Origin: Paludibacteraceae bacterium
GTDB lineage: Bacteria; Bacteroidota; Bacteroidia; Bacteroidales; Paludibacteraceae
NCBI GenBank assembly: GCA_017647145.1
Contig: JAGCLD010000026.1
Coordinates: 1 to 43,058 of the forward strand
DNA length: 43,058 nucleotides
Reading direction: 5' to 3'
The notes beneath the pieces are model-generated. The model saw nothing but the letters and a program-made list of their open reading frames with translations, was not told the DNA's origin and searched no databases. The stretch's first letter is position 1. Each line of letters starts with the position of its first letter. Position numbers and translations under genes: made by a program. Below are positions 25,929 to 34,032 of the stretch, in pieces.

Positions 25929-26888
25929 TTATTCATATACAAAACGAACATTATCTACCCACAATGCGTTTCCTATGTGACCATAGAATGCCGGATAGCA
26001 TCCAGCTGTAATCATCATAATGATATGTGTGGGTTGTTCATTGCCATTGCCCCAACCAACTTCCTGAATTTTTACCATTTTGCCTTTGCTATTCTCACAA
26101 TAGAATTCTCCTCCATCAGGGAATAGACCTTGATATGTTTTAAAGTCAGTTCTTTTGGTAATGTCTCCATAGTGAATGGGAATCATATAGTCATTGACCC
26201 ATTCAAGTTGGTCTTTGACAAATCTTTGACGTGTTGTTCCAATACGAGTGGCGTAGACATTTCCATCTTCATCTTCCCATCTCTTTTGCAAGTAGATATA
26301 GACTTCCGCTTCATCATGTCCTTGCACTGTGTGTCCTTTGCCTAATCCCAAAGCTTTAGTGAGAGTTTGTTCGTCTGAAATGCGACATTTGTAATCGAGC
26401 ATCACTCCAATCGGACGTCGTGTGAAAGGGATTCCCATGTCAATTTTCTTGTATGGCTCTCCTGCATTACGTACTGGTTCATTGGTTTTACCTAAAAATA
26501 ATGTACCTGCAATAGCCACTGTGATATCTACCATACGTGCAACAATCACTGTTTCAAAGCGAGTATCTAATCTCATGCAATATCCACCCCCTTCGCGGGC
26601 TTCGGGTTGTGCTGTGCATGCTCCTTTTGCAATACCCATGACATTGGCATAGGCATTACTACAACTCCATGGTGTGTATTTGCCATAGGGGTAGGGCTTA
26701 TTTCCATCAATAGTGTCAGTGGGTCCAACTACATAGAGTGTTTTGGTATTCCCCCCTAATAATTTCGACTCATGTATGTAACGTACAGTGCGTTGTTCAA
26801 AATCTCCAAAAGGAAACAATTCAACCTTTTGTCCGAAGCAATAAGAACTTACTACGAACAATACAAAAAGAAACCTCAATCTCATCAT
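25929..26888 (-). CDS. Secreted protein with a PCMD-like (putative carbohydrate metabolism) domain
   Basis: A 319-residue protein with a signal peptide ending near YCFGQ. The sequence pattern FPFGDFEQ, WSCSNAYANVMG, GGGYCMRLDTRF, AGTLFLGKT, GIPFTRRPIGVMLDYKCR and EVYIYLQKRWEDEDGN matches what I recall of the PCMD domain, a Bacteroidetes beta-sandwich family of unknown activity often found with glycan-use genes. The terminal segment ALWVDNVRFVYE is the expected final strand. Only 3 bp separate it from the upstream esterase gene, so they are surely co-transcribed. Confidence 0.7.
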   Translation of the reverse strand: MMRLRFLFVLFVVSSYCFGQKVELFPFGDFEQRTVRYIHESKLLGGNTKTLYVVGPTDTIDGNKPYPYGKYTPWSCSNAYANVMGIAKGACTAQPEAREGGGYCMRLDTRFETVIVARMVDITVAIAGTLFLGKTNEPVRNAGEPYKKIDMGIPFTRRPIGVMLDYKCRISDEQTLTKALGLGKGHTVQGHDEAEVYIYLQKRWEDEDGNVYATRIGTTRQRFVKDQLEWVNDYMIPIHYGDITKRTDFKTYQGLFPDGGEFYCENSKGKMVKIQEVGWGNGNEQPTHIIMMITAGCYPAFYGHIGNALWVDNVRFVYE

Positions 26889-26891
26889 TAT

Positions 26892-27683
26892 TTACTTAAT
26901 ATTAGCAAAAGTGGTGTAGGTGGTTTGGCGTTCGTTCGCCTTACGTAGATATTTCTTTAGGGGTTGGATTTTCTGTTTTTCAATAGCTTTAATTGCTAGT
27001 TGTGAAATTTCTAATGCTCCTTTTTCTGTTAGGTGCGTATTGTCAGTTTTACCTTCCGGAAATTTTGAATATACTCCTGCCGGAACATTCATATATAGTT
27101 CTTTGCTTTTGGCCTGCCCTAATTCCTTGATTAGTTCCATGCTTGCTTGATGCATATCAATCATTTCTACTTTCAAATCTTTAGCTAAACTACGTACTAC
27201 ATCCGGATATGCTCCATGACGATCAGTTAAAACACCATTTTCATCAAATTCTCTTCTTACTATCGGTGTGGCCAAAATAGGAGTAGCTTTCTTTTCTCTT
27301 ACCTCACGTACCATTCTCATTAGGTTATATCGATAGACCGTTGTATCAGCATAACGTCTGTTGTCTTCTTTTTTTGCATCATTATGTCCGAATTGAATAA
27401 TGACGATGTCACCTTTTTGTACACGCGTAATCAGTGTATCCCATCTACCTTCAGTGATGAAGGAGCGTGTGCTACGTCCATTCTTAGCATGATTTTCTAT
27501 TGCTAGTTGGTCATTGAAATAAGTAGGCAAGACTTGTCCCCATCCTCTTTCTGGCGATTCTTTCAGTTCTGTTTTATCTGCCATTGTTGAATCTCCAGCC
27601 AAAAATAGTGTAGTAGGTCTTTTCCCTGCTGAGATAAACAAAACTAACAAGATTCCGATAAGATAGTAAAAAGAACGTTTCAT
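26892..27683 (-). CDS. Rhamnogalacturonan acetylesterase-like SGNH hydrolase (CE12)
   Basis: A 263-residue esterase with an N-terminal hydrophobic signal. The SGNH blocks are FLAGDSTMAD (Ser32 nucleophile), the Gly/Asn block HAKNGRSTRSF (Asn near 68), FGHNDAKKED (Asn101) and KTDNTHLTEKGA (Asp214, His217). CE12 enzymes remove acetyl groups from pectic rhamnogalacturonan or other sugars. The substrate is inferred from family only; the operon contains an amidase-like protein and no pectin lyase, so acetylated peptidoglycan or glycoprotein is an alternative. 15 bp after the upstream gene. Confidence 0.88.
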   Translation of the reverse strand: MKRSFYYLIGILLVLFISAGKRPTTLFLAGDSTMADKTELKESPERGWGQVLPTYFNDQLAIENHAKNGRSTRSFITEGRWDTLITRVQKGDIVIIQFGHNDAKKEDNRRYADTTVYRYNLMRMVREVREKKATPILATPIVRREFDENGVLTDRHGAYPDVVRSLAKDLKVEMIDMHQASMELIKELGQAKSKELYMNVPAGVYSKFPEGKTDNTHLTEKGALEISQLAIKAIEKQKIQPLKKYLRKANERQTTYTTFANIK

Positions 27684-27698
27684 AGTTATTTATTCTAA

Positions 27699-30692
27699 TT
27701 AGTTATCAATATTATTATTTTTCTCAAAGAATTGAATGATTTGTTTTATCATTGTATTTATTTCCGTCTGCGAAGTTAAGCATTCTATTGGAAATCCGAA
27801 AATACAACAACGATATTTGTCTCCTTTGTATGCAACTGAAGCATTGAGTTGATTTTCTTTATATCTTAACACAGCGCATGCGCCATTGCTTTTAGGCATA
27901 ATGCCGTCAGGATGTTTTACGGGATATACATGTTGGTTAGGTTCTGTGTAGAAATGAGATATTTCTCCTTGTTTTCCAAAGCAGTGCAAACTATTGGCTA
28001 TGACTTCTAGTTTCCCTGTATTGGAGGCATTATCACTCATGTGGGTGTAATGTAACAAGTTTTCCACTCTCCTTTTCAACAATGTATCATCAACTGTTGC
28101 TAAGTCGCTTCCTATATTTTCACCACTGACCAATAGGTTGCCTCCTGCTTGTGTCACACGTTCCATATAGTCAAGTAAATTGTGGTTGTAGCATTGATCC
28201 AATCGTGTTACCTTTCGCAATCCTAATTGGTGTGTACCTTGTGCGCCTAATATTAAGTCAACGCAGTCATAGTGTGATGGATATAGACTATCGAGTACAT
28301 TTGCATTACATGATACATAGGAATATCCCTCTTCTGCAAAAGCGCGTCCGTGCACTCCGGTGTAGTCCATTAGATTACCCATAGAAATATTCTGCTCATA
28401 GTTAGCATAACTTGCCCCAAATCCCGGTGAGTCATTATCACTCCAGCTCACAGATTTTCTGAACTCATATTGGTTGCCCACATAGCCTATGTTCTTACCA
28501 TAGCCTATACCACATGCATCACCATAAAATCCTGCATAGGTTGAATCTATATGAAAACCTTGTGGTCCGCTTATGCGACTAAACCCATTTGCAATCAAAA
28601 TACACCCCTTCGCATTTTGTTGTAAACAAACACTCAAAGTCTCCGAGGGTAATGAGCGTCCTCCTTTGTTTAATGCAGATACACGGAATGAATAGTGATT
28701 GCCATACTTGACAGTGATACGATAGGAGGTAGTATCAACCACAATACCATTGTCCCATCCACCATTGTTTAGTCTGCATTGAACTAAATAGCACTCTGCA
28801 ACTGCAGTTTGTTCTAGTGAATCAACTTGTGGTGACCACGATAAGGTTAGTTGATTAGCTCCCGTCTCTTGAATTTGAAAATCACAGACGGGTAGTGGAT
28901 GAACACAATATTGGCTACTATCTTGTGCATGTAGGAATTTCAGCACTCCTTTATAAATGCTTCTGCTTACTAAGAACTTAAATCGTGGGTCGTGTCCGTA
29001 GTGCATATCAGCATAGTTCTGATGTGACAACAGTTCTACAATGACAGCCGGAACATCAGGTACACGGCTCTCGCTGTAGGACTTATCATACAATGCGCGT
29101 CGCGTCCATTCGGGTGCATATGTACTTCGAATGTCGTTGACCACTTGACTTTGTATATGGTCTGCGAGTTCTCTTGCCAGTTCACGACTTGAACCATTGG
29201 GATAGACCTTTTCTTGCTTATCATTGTGAGATGAATATATCACTAAGGTGCCAATGATTGAATCTAATGCTGTGACTCCTGCATCTGTGTGTAGTGCCAA
29301 TGCCATGTCGAGTGGCACGCCACTTCCTTCTCTATGAGGGTTGACAACGCTTCCACCTGATAGGTAATTGACCCACTTACCTCTACATGTAAGATCGTCG
29401 GTGTAGTCATTTGGTCTGTAATTTTTTCCCTCCGGTGCTTTATATATATATACACTATCAGGCACTCCATTCCATTGTAGGTAATATCGTGCTGCTTCCA
29501 TCCATCGTGGCATTCCGCTCACACGAGGTGTATGTTGTTCAAAGCACACATTCTGAGTGTCTTGATTCATACTTATTGCCGGTCCTCTTGCTACATTTCC
29601 CATTCCTCCTCCTAGTCTCACGGCATCTGCACTTACTACGCCTTCTTTGCTTGTGCTACTGTAGTTGCTCAATCTGACGCAACATTCATCGTCCTTTTTG
29701 AAGTAGAAATTTCCTAAATATACCCATCCTGCAGCTCCCATGTGTTGATTGACCACAAAGCGACTTGTGTCGCCACTGTGAATTACTTCGTAATGAGCAT
29801 CGCACACGCTGTTCGCATAGCGTTGGTAGCTCACATATACTGCATATTCTCCACTGACAGATACCTTTGGTTGCCATGTGACATAGCTAATGTCCTCTTT
29901 ATTATTGACAACGGAAGTTACTAGATGTGTGCCACCTTCAAATGGATTTTCTCCAGTTAGGTATATATCTGATTTTCTTGAGAATCCTCCGTCCCGTCTT
30001 TTCCATTCGTGTCCACTTCTGCATATTCCATCGTCAGTGTGCTCGTTGTCTATCAGAAGCATCTCAGTTTGTGTGTCACGTTCTCGTGGCTGTATGACAA
30101 CAGCGCCTGAGTTCTCTAACATAGGAACTAAGTAAGGAATGGTGAATGAAGAGGTGAACAAGTCTTCTACCGTTTGTAACAGTCGTGCTCGTTGCCATTC
30201 CCAGCGATCCTTATCTACATCATAGTGGTAGCCATGACTTGCCCATAAAGCAATGTGCTTTCCTTCTAATCCGCCTTGAATGGAGTAGGGTAACTCTGGT
30301 GAAATCCATGGATGTTCACAAGGTTTGATGCAATAGACTCCACAATTTCTGTATGTGCTATCGGGCAGGAGTATGTCATCCAGACGTTTCCCACCGGCTA
30401 TAATCTCTACCGGCACTTTTCCTGAAACTCCGCATACACGGCGTAGCATTTTTTTGAGTCTTTTTACATCCTCTCTTCGATATGGGACTGCTGCCAGGTG
30501 TTCGTTAGTGACTATTCGTAATGTTCCATTGCGCATCGCATATCTGTGAACACGCACGGGGTGAACTGCCGCATAGGAATTGACAAAAGCATTTAAGGAA
30601 TCTGCCAATAGTTGACGTGATACATCGGCAAACACACTTAGATTAAAACAAAAGCATAGGGCGATAAGCAACCTTTGTCTGATTCTGCTCAC
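27699..30692 (-). CDS. Large secreted protein: N-acetylmuramoyl-L-alanine amidase-type domain split by a golvesin-like insert, plus Fn3 and a C-terminal domain
   Basis: A 997-residue protein with a signal peptide (cleavage near VFAD). An Amidase_3-like domain appears in two blocks: 144-206 (LWASHGYHYD, His153; WEWQR, Glu165; RERD) and about 393-592 (ALALHTDAGV, His468; IVELLSHQNY, Glu553), so the likely zinc ligands and catalytic Glu survive. Between them, about 236-362, is a jelly-roll segment like the golvesin C-terminal / xanthan-lyase-associated domain (GEYAVYVSYQ, GWVYLGNFYF, VSADAVRLGG). A fibronectin type III domain (about 603-692) and an alpha/beta-like end domain (695-997) follow. 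Homologues are often called 'xanthan lyase', which the sequence does not support. Overlaps rlmN by 4 nt. Confidence 0.78.
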   Translation of the reverse strand: MSRIRQRLLIALCFCFNLSVFADVSRQLLADSLNAFVNSYAAVHPVRVHRYAMRNGTLRIVTNEHLAAVPYRREDVKRLKKMLRRVCGVSGKVPVEIIAGGKRLDDILLPDSTYRNCGVYCIKPCEHPWISPELPYSIQGGLEGKHIALWASHGYHYDVDKDRWEWQRARLLQTVEDLFTSSFTIPYLVPMLENSGAVVIQPRERDTQTEMLLIDNEHTDDGICRSGHEWKRRDGGFSRKSDIYLTGENPFEGGTHLVTSVVNNKEDISYVTWQPKVSVSGEYAVYVSYQRYANSVCDAHYEVIHSGDTSRFVVNQHMGAAGWVYLGNFYFKKDDECCVRLSNYSSTSKEGVVSADAVRLGGGMGNVARGPAISMNQDTQNVCFEQHTPRVSGMPRWMEAARYYLQWNGVPDSVYIYKAPEGKNYRPNDYTDDLTCRGKWVNYLSGGSVVNPHREGSGVPLDMALALHTDAGVTALDSIIGTLVIYSSHNDKQEKVYPNGSSRELARELADHIQSQVVNDIRSTYAPEWTRRALYDKSYSESRVPDVPAVIVELLSHQNYADMHYGHDPRFKFLVSRSIYKGVLKFLHAQDSSQYCVHPLPVCDFQIQETGANQLTLSWSPQVDSLEQTAVAECYLVQCRLNNGGWDNGIVVDTTSYRITVKYGNHYSFRVSALNKGGRSLPSETLSVCLQQNAKGCILIANGFSRISGPQGFHIDSTYAGFYGDACGIGYGKNIGYVGNQYEFRKSVSWSDNDSPGFGASYANYEQNISMGNLMDYTGVHGRAFAEEGYSYVSCNANVLDSLYPSHYDCVDLILGAQGTHQLGLRKVTRLDQCYNHNLLDYMERVTQAGGNLLVSGENIGSDLATVDDTLLKRRVENLLHYTHMSDNASNTGKLEVIANSLHCFGKQGEISHFYTEPNQHVYPVKHPDGIMPKSNGACAVLRYKENQLNASVAYKGDKYRCCIFGFPIECLTSQTEINTMIKQIIQFFEKNNNIDN

Positions 30693-31711
30693 TGATTTCC
30701 CTCCTTAGCAATCAACATACCACATGCAGCCAGAATATCTTCGCCACGTGACTGACGTATTGTTGTTGTGATACCATTTTCATTTAAGTAATCACGCAAG
30801 AATGCAATTCTTTCGTCGCTTGCGCATTTGAGTTCACACTGGTCAGAGTCATGAAAACGAATCAGGTTGATTCTGCACGGCAATCCACGCAAGATTTTTT
30901 GTAGTTCTACAGCATGGCGAATGGTGTCATTAACTCCAGCGAAGACTATGTATTCAAATGAGACACGACGTTGGTGGGCAAAATCAAACTGCTTAATGAG
31001 TTCTAATACTTCTTTTAGTCTGTAGGCTTTTTCAACAGGCATAATATCTTCACGTTCTCGTGAGAAAGGATTGTGCAGACTTACTGCGAGATGGCATTCA
31101 CTCTCATGCAGAAAGCGTTCTAATCCCGGTATTAGTCCGACTGTGGAAACTGTAATGCGTCTTGGACTCCACGCACATCCCCATTCGGCTGTCATTACTT
31201 CGAGTGTTCTTAATAGATTGTCCACATTGTCCATAGGTTCACCCATTCCCATTACTACGATATTAGTAAGTTGGTCGGCTTCTGGTATGCTAAATATTTG
31301 ATTGAGCATATCACAAACAGTGAGTTGTCCGTGAAATCCTAATGTTCCTGTCATACAAAATTTGCAGTGCATCTTGCATCCTGCTTGTGTGGAGATACAT
31401 AGTGTGGCGCGATCGGCGCTTGGGATGTAGACAGCTTCTACTTTTTCTCCACAACTAACAGGGAAGAGGTATTTTTTAGTTCCATCTACAGATTCTGCTT
31501 TGTGTGTAGGATCTATCCTTCCAACCGAATAGCGTTGATTGAGTGCTTCTCTTCCTTTTTTTGATAGGTTGCTCATTTCGTCAATTGTAGCTACTCTCTT
31601 TTTATATAGCCAATCTGCCATCTGTTTGGCTGCGAAAGCCGGCAGTCCTACATTTAATGCTACTTCACGTAGTTCTTCTATATTCTTCCCTAATAAATAT
31701 TCTTTCTGCAT
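30689..31711 (-). CDS. rlmN: Dual-specificity RNA methyltransferase RlmN (23S rRNA m2A2503)
   Basis: RlmN is a radical-SAM enzyme that methylates C2 of A2503 in 23S rRNA and A37 in some tRNAs. The cluster motif CKMHCKFC (in QAGCKMHCKFCMTG) is present, with VVMGMGEPMDNVDN, the substrate-linked Cys region near the C-terminus (ILAACGM) and ITVSTVGLIPG. The ATG at 31711 (MQKEYLLGKN) matches family starts; the longer reading from 31747 would cross a TAATTTTG promoter-like element at 31735-31742. It heads the minus-strand operon that continues into the amidase-like gene. Confidence 0.93.
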   Translation of the reverse strand: MQKEYLLGKNIEELREVALNVGLPAFAAKQMADWLYKKRVATIDEMSNLSKKGREALNQRYSVGRIDPTHKAESVDGTKKYLFPVSCGEKVEAVYIPSADRATLCISTQAGCKMHCKFCMTGTLGFHGQLTVCDMLNQIFSIPEADQLTNIVVMGMGEPMDNVDNLLRTLEVMTAEWGCAWSPRRITVSTVGLIPGLERFLHESECHLAVSLHNPFSREREDIMPVEKAYRLKEVLELIKQFDFAHQRRVSFEYIVFAGVNDTIRHAVELQKILRGLPCRINLIRFHDSDQCELKCASDERIAFLRDYLNENGITTTIRQSRGEDILAACGMLIAKEGNQ

Positions 31712-31734
31712 AATTTGCTTTGATTTTCTTCCTG

Positions 31735-31742
31735 CAAAATTA
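31735..31742 (-). promoter_or_regulatory. Possible -7 promoter element for rlmN
   Basis: TAATTTTG on the minus strand fits TAnnTTTG and lies 23 bp before the ATG at 31711; no TTTG is found at the expected distance. Confidence 0.45.
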
Positions 31743-31749
31743 GTCATTT

Positions 31750-32196
31750 TTATTGAAACATTTCTTCTGTGTGTTGTAATAGGTTGGGGTCTGTGTCGTA
31801 TTTTAGTTGTCGATAGATGTTTGCTCTGATGTAGGTGTCGAGTCTCTTGTATTGTTTTGGTTTGTTTGTTTTAGGGTCGATAGGTGATAGTTTGTCTGGG
31901 ATTGTGAGTTGTGCATGGAATTTTTCAGTCCATATTTGTACTTTGGTGGGTGTTTTAAGGATTTGTTGTGTGATATTGCATGTTTGTTTCCAGAGGTCTT
32001 GTTGGTGTTTTTCAGCTGATGTGGTGGGGTTTGTTTTGTAGTTTCTTGGCTGTCGGATGATGTATATTTCTTTTGCTCCTTGAGCAATGGTTTTTCCGTT
32101 TTGGTCTTTGTAGTTTTTCTTTCTGTAAATGATTCCATCTTTGGTGATTGCTCCTGTAATGGTGTCGAGCGGATGTTTTAATATTACTTTTGCCAT
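31750..32196 (-). CDS. Unrecognised 148-residue protein with atypical composition
   Basis: I do not recognise a functional family. The start MAKVILKHPLDTITGAITKDGIIYRKKNY recalls, loosely, small Bacteroidetes proteins of unknown function that begin with 'MAK...GS...GxVYR'. The chain is basic and rich in K, T, Q, N and P, has no signal peptide or membrane segment and contains KTNPTTSAEKHQQDLWKQ, followed by a region that may be helical. Codons favour A and C strongly, so the plus strand here is about 83% G+T in a sampled line (31981-32040), against about 50% in a line of neighbouring rlmN. Overlapping frames of 69-111 codons exist, but this one fits a normal start. It could be a recent acquisition; no integrase or IS is adjacent. 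Confidence 0.6.
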   Translation of the reverse strand: MAKVILKHPLDTITGAITKDGIIYRKKNYKDQNGKTIAQGAKEIYIIRQPRNYKTNPTTSAEKHQQDLWKQTCNITQQILKTPTKVQIWTEKFHAQLTIPDKLSPIDPKTNKPKQYKRLDTYIRANIYRQLKYDTDPNLLQHTEEMFQ

Positions 32197-32243
32197 AGTA
32201 TTAAGATTTTATTAATGATGTGTTTGTATTTGTGATGTATGTA

Positions 32244-32287
32244 TAATAACCTACTAATAACCTACAAATAACCTAGTAATGCTATCT
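32244..32287. repeat. 11-bp tandem repeat TAATAACCTAC (inverted relative to the 19.6-kb copy)
   Basis: TAATAACCTAC (32244-32254 and 32255-32265), AAATAACCTAG (32266-32276) and TAATGCTATCT (32277-32287) follow in strict 11-bp register, just upstream of the orphan gene start. The reverse complement reads GTAGGTTATTA, the same motif as the repeat at 19593-19647. Confidence 0.8.
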
Positions 32288-32324
32288 GTTATGTTGCAAA
32301 TATACGACATCCGGAAAGCGCACT

Positions 32325-32354
32325 GTTACTTTTTGTTACTTTCCGTTACTTTGC
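32325..32354. repeat. 10-bp direct repeat GTTACTTTNN (three units)
   Basis: GTTACTTTTT (32325-32334), GTTACTTTCC (32335-32344) and GTTACTTTGC (32345-32354) are adjacent, in the 283-bp gap between the orphan gene and kdsB. The period of 10 differs from the 11-bp repeat nearby. Confidence 0.75.
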
Positions 32355-32422
32355 TTGACGATAAATTACGATTTTTTTTAATCGCTATACCAAAGTGGGC
32401 TGATGTGTCGTATGCATGTCAG

Positions 32423-32450
32423 TAAAAGAGAGACGCTTTGTAAGGAGCGT
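32423..32450 (-). terminator. Possible terminator downstream of kdsB
   Basis: ACGCT (32433-32437) and AGCGT (32446-32450) pair, with some flanking pairs; on the minus strand a short T run (CTCTTTTAC) follows. Short stem, so weak evidence. Confidence 0.35.
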
Positions 32451-32479
32451 ATCTAGGGTAGGGAGGGGGAGTAGAGAGG

Positions 32480-33238
32480 TTACTTATGGTGATTTTGCCA
32501 CCAAGCTATAGCTGTAGCCAAGTCATCGGGTGTGTCAATTCCTATTGTTGAAACATCGGTTTGGCCGATTTTGATTCGGTATCCATGTTCTAACCAACGC
32601 AGTTGTTCTAAACTTTCGGCTATCTCCAAACGTCCTTGTGGCAGACGTGTTAAATCGGCTAAAACATCTGCATGGTAGGCGTACATTCCGATGTGAATGT
32701 AGTAAGGGAATGATTTTAACCATTGTTCATGATTGACACCACGCAAATATGGGATAAGACTACGGCTGAAATATAGGGCTTCGCCAGTGACTTCAGAGTA
32801 TACAACTTTTACTTTGTTGGCATCGAAAATAGATTCAAAATCAGCGTTTTCATCTACACGACGACAAAGGGTAGCTATCTGTACGGAAGGTGTATCAAAA
32901 CATTGTTTAAGTGTTTCAATCTGAATAGGCTGAATGAAGGGTTCGTCGCCTTGAATGTTAATCACAACATCAGCGTCAGAACCTGAAAGACAATAGGCTT
33001 CGTAGCAACGATCGGTACCGCTGCGATGATGTGTACTTGTCATGATAGCTTTTCCACCATGAGAACAAACGACATCGTAGATTCTTTGATCGTCTGTCGC
33101 AACATAGACTTCGTCAAGTGCTTGCATTGATTGTTCATATACACGTACAACCATGGGTTTACCACATATATCCACCAAAGGTTTACCTTCAAAACGTGAA
33201 CTACCATAACGTGCCGGAATAATACCTACGAATTTCAT
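32480..33238 (-). CDS. kdsB: 3-deoxy-manno-octulosonate cytidylyltransferase
   Basis: KdsB activates KDO as CMP-KDO for the LPS inner core. The 252-residue enzyme begins MKFVGIIPARYGSSRFEGKPLVDI, the family CTP-binding signature, followed by GKPMVVRVYEQ, VYVATDDQRI, HRSGTDRCYEA and INIQGDEPFIQP (metal-binding Asp). The ATG at 33238 is chosen; an upstream in-frame ATG at 33352 would add 38 residues absent from the family and would run across the promoter at 33263-33294. Monocistronic by layout. Confidence 0.95.
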   Translation of the reverse strand: MKFVGIIPARYGSSRFEGKPLVDICGKPMVVRVYEQSMQALDEVYVATDDQRIYDVVCSHGGKAIMTSTHHRSGTDRCYEAYCLSGSDADVVINIQGDEPFIQPIQIETLKQCFDTPSVQIATLCRRVDENADFESIFDANKVKVVYSEVTGEALYFSRSLIPYLRGVNHEQWLKSFPYYIHIGMYAYHADVLADLTRLPQGRLEIAESLEQLRWLEHGYRIKIGQTDVSTIGIDTPDDLATAIAWWQNHHK

Positions 33239-33262
33239 ATTTGCTAATGTTTTTGTTCGAGT

Positions 33263-33294
33263 CAAATGTACCACATTTTGTTGAAATAGACAAG
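33263..33294 (-). promoter_or_regulatory. Probable promoter for kdsB
   Basis: Minus strand: CTTG (33291-33294), 20-nt spacer, TACATTTG (33263-33270). The -7 element is exact and the -33 has one mismatch. Start would be near 33256, 18 nt before the ATG. Confidence 0.6.
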
Positions 33295-33517
33295 TATAAA
33301 TCAGGTTTAGAGTTATTCCTTCATTGAATAGCACTATTGTATTATAATTCATATTATGTCAAATACAATATCTTGCAAAAGAAATTAGCGTAAAAATAAA
33401 CTACTCTATCATGTGTTGCAAAGCATTTTGAGTGGCTGATGTAGTAAAGCATGTTGATAGATGAAATAAAAGAAATAATTGTTGATATTTATCTGTGTAT
33501 TATTATGGTAAAGGTAT

Positions 33518-33931
33518 TTATCGGATAATTTCCTCATAAGTGTTGTCGGAATAAAATATGACAACTTTAGTGATTGTCTTCTGGTTATTAATAGTTATTG
33601 ATTGTTGTTGAATATCCTGATCATGTAGAGGAATACTTTCTTGTTGTTGGGCTTGTTTAGGAGTTAAGATTTCCTGGATGTCGAATAAGCTTGGCATTTC
33701 GTGAGAATGCGATATTTGACGACGCATTGGCTCACGTCCAAAAATAAGCCAATCTGGACTAATAGATGGAAAACGTTCTAAAATTCTTTTCATCACGTCC
33801 AGACTTGGGTTGTTGCGTCCATTCATGATGTGTGATAAAGTGGAACCTTGAATATTAATCTCATTTGCAAACTGAGATAAACTAAAACCTTCATGACGCA
33901 TCAATGCCTCAATACGTTCTTTTTCTGTCAT
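33518..33931 (-). CDS. XRE-family helix-turn-helix transcriptional regulator
   Basis: A 137-residue DNA-binding protein. An N-terminal XRE/Cro HTH (about 5-62) reads MTEKERIEALMRHEGFSLSQ, then FANEINIQGSTLSHIMNGRNNPS, with LDVMKRILERFPSISPDWLIFGREPM completing the domain. A Gln-rich linker leads to a C-terminal strand pattern TKVVIFYSDNTYEEIIR, which I recall as shared by a set of Bacteroidetes regulators. Its ligand and targets are unknown. The start is placed at the ATG at 33931; 33943 is possible. Two copies of TTACATATGYAA occur upstream, one of them covering its -33 element, which suggests autoregulation. Confidence 0.87.
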   Translation of the reverse strand: MTEKERIEALMRHEGFSLSQFANEINIQGSTLSHIMNGRNNPSLDVMKRILERFPSISPDWLIFGREPMRRQISHSHEMPSLFDIQEILTPKQAQQQESIPLHDQDIQQQSITINNQKTITKVVIFYSDNTYEEIIR

Positions 33932-33955
33932 ACTATTATACAATTTTGCGGTTTA

Positions 33956-33987
33956 CAAAAGTAATTAATTTGCTTTACATATGCAAA
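33956..33987 (-). promoter_or_regulatory. Bacteroidetes-type promoter for the XRE regulator
   Basis: Minus strand: TTTG (33984-33987), 20-nt spacer, TACTTTTG (33956-33963). Transcription would start near 33949, giving a very short leader (6-18 nt, depending on the start codon). Confidence 0.75.
33975..33986. promoter_or_regulatory. Putative operator, copy 1 (TTACATATGCAA)
   Basis: An imperfect palindrome that overlaps the -33 TTTG of the regulator's promoter. It differs by one base from copy 2, 46 bp away. Binding here would block the promoter. Confidence 0.45.
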
Positions 33988-34020
33988 TGCCGAGGTTTTT
34001 ACATCAGTAAATTTTGTATA

Positions 34021-34032
34021 TTACATATGTAA
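34021..34032. promoter_or_regulatory. Putative operator, copy 2 (TTACATATGTAA)
   Basis: A perfect 12-bp palindrome, centred 46 bp upstream of copy 1 on the regulator side of the long non-coding stretch. Confidence 0.45.

Noticed and set aside
29264-29924. Open frames of 60-88 codons on both strands within the amidase/golvesin gene
   Set aside because: They are shadows of the 997-residue reading frame, which has clear domains.
27699-30692. Xanthan lyase activity
   Set aside because: No polysaccharide lyase motif is visible; only the golvesin/xanthan-lyase-associated domain is shared, and the catalytic-looking motifs are those of an amidase.
31803-32138. A 111-codon alternative frame over the orphan gene
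   Set aside because: It is low-complexity (K, T, N, Q, S) and likely open only because of skewed composition; the 148-residue frame has a more protein-like sequence and start.
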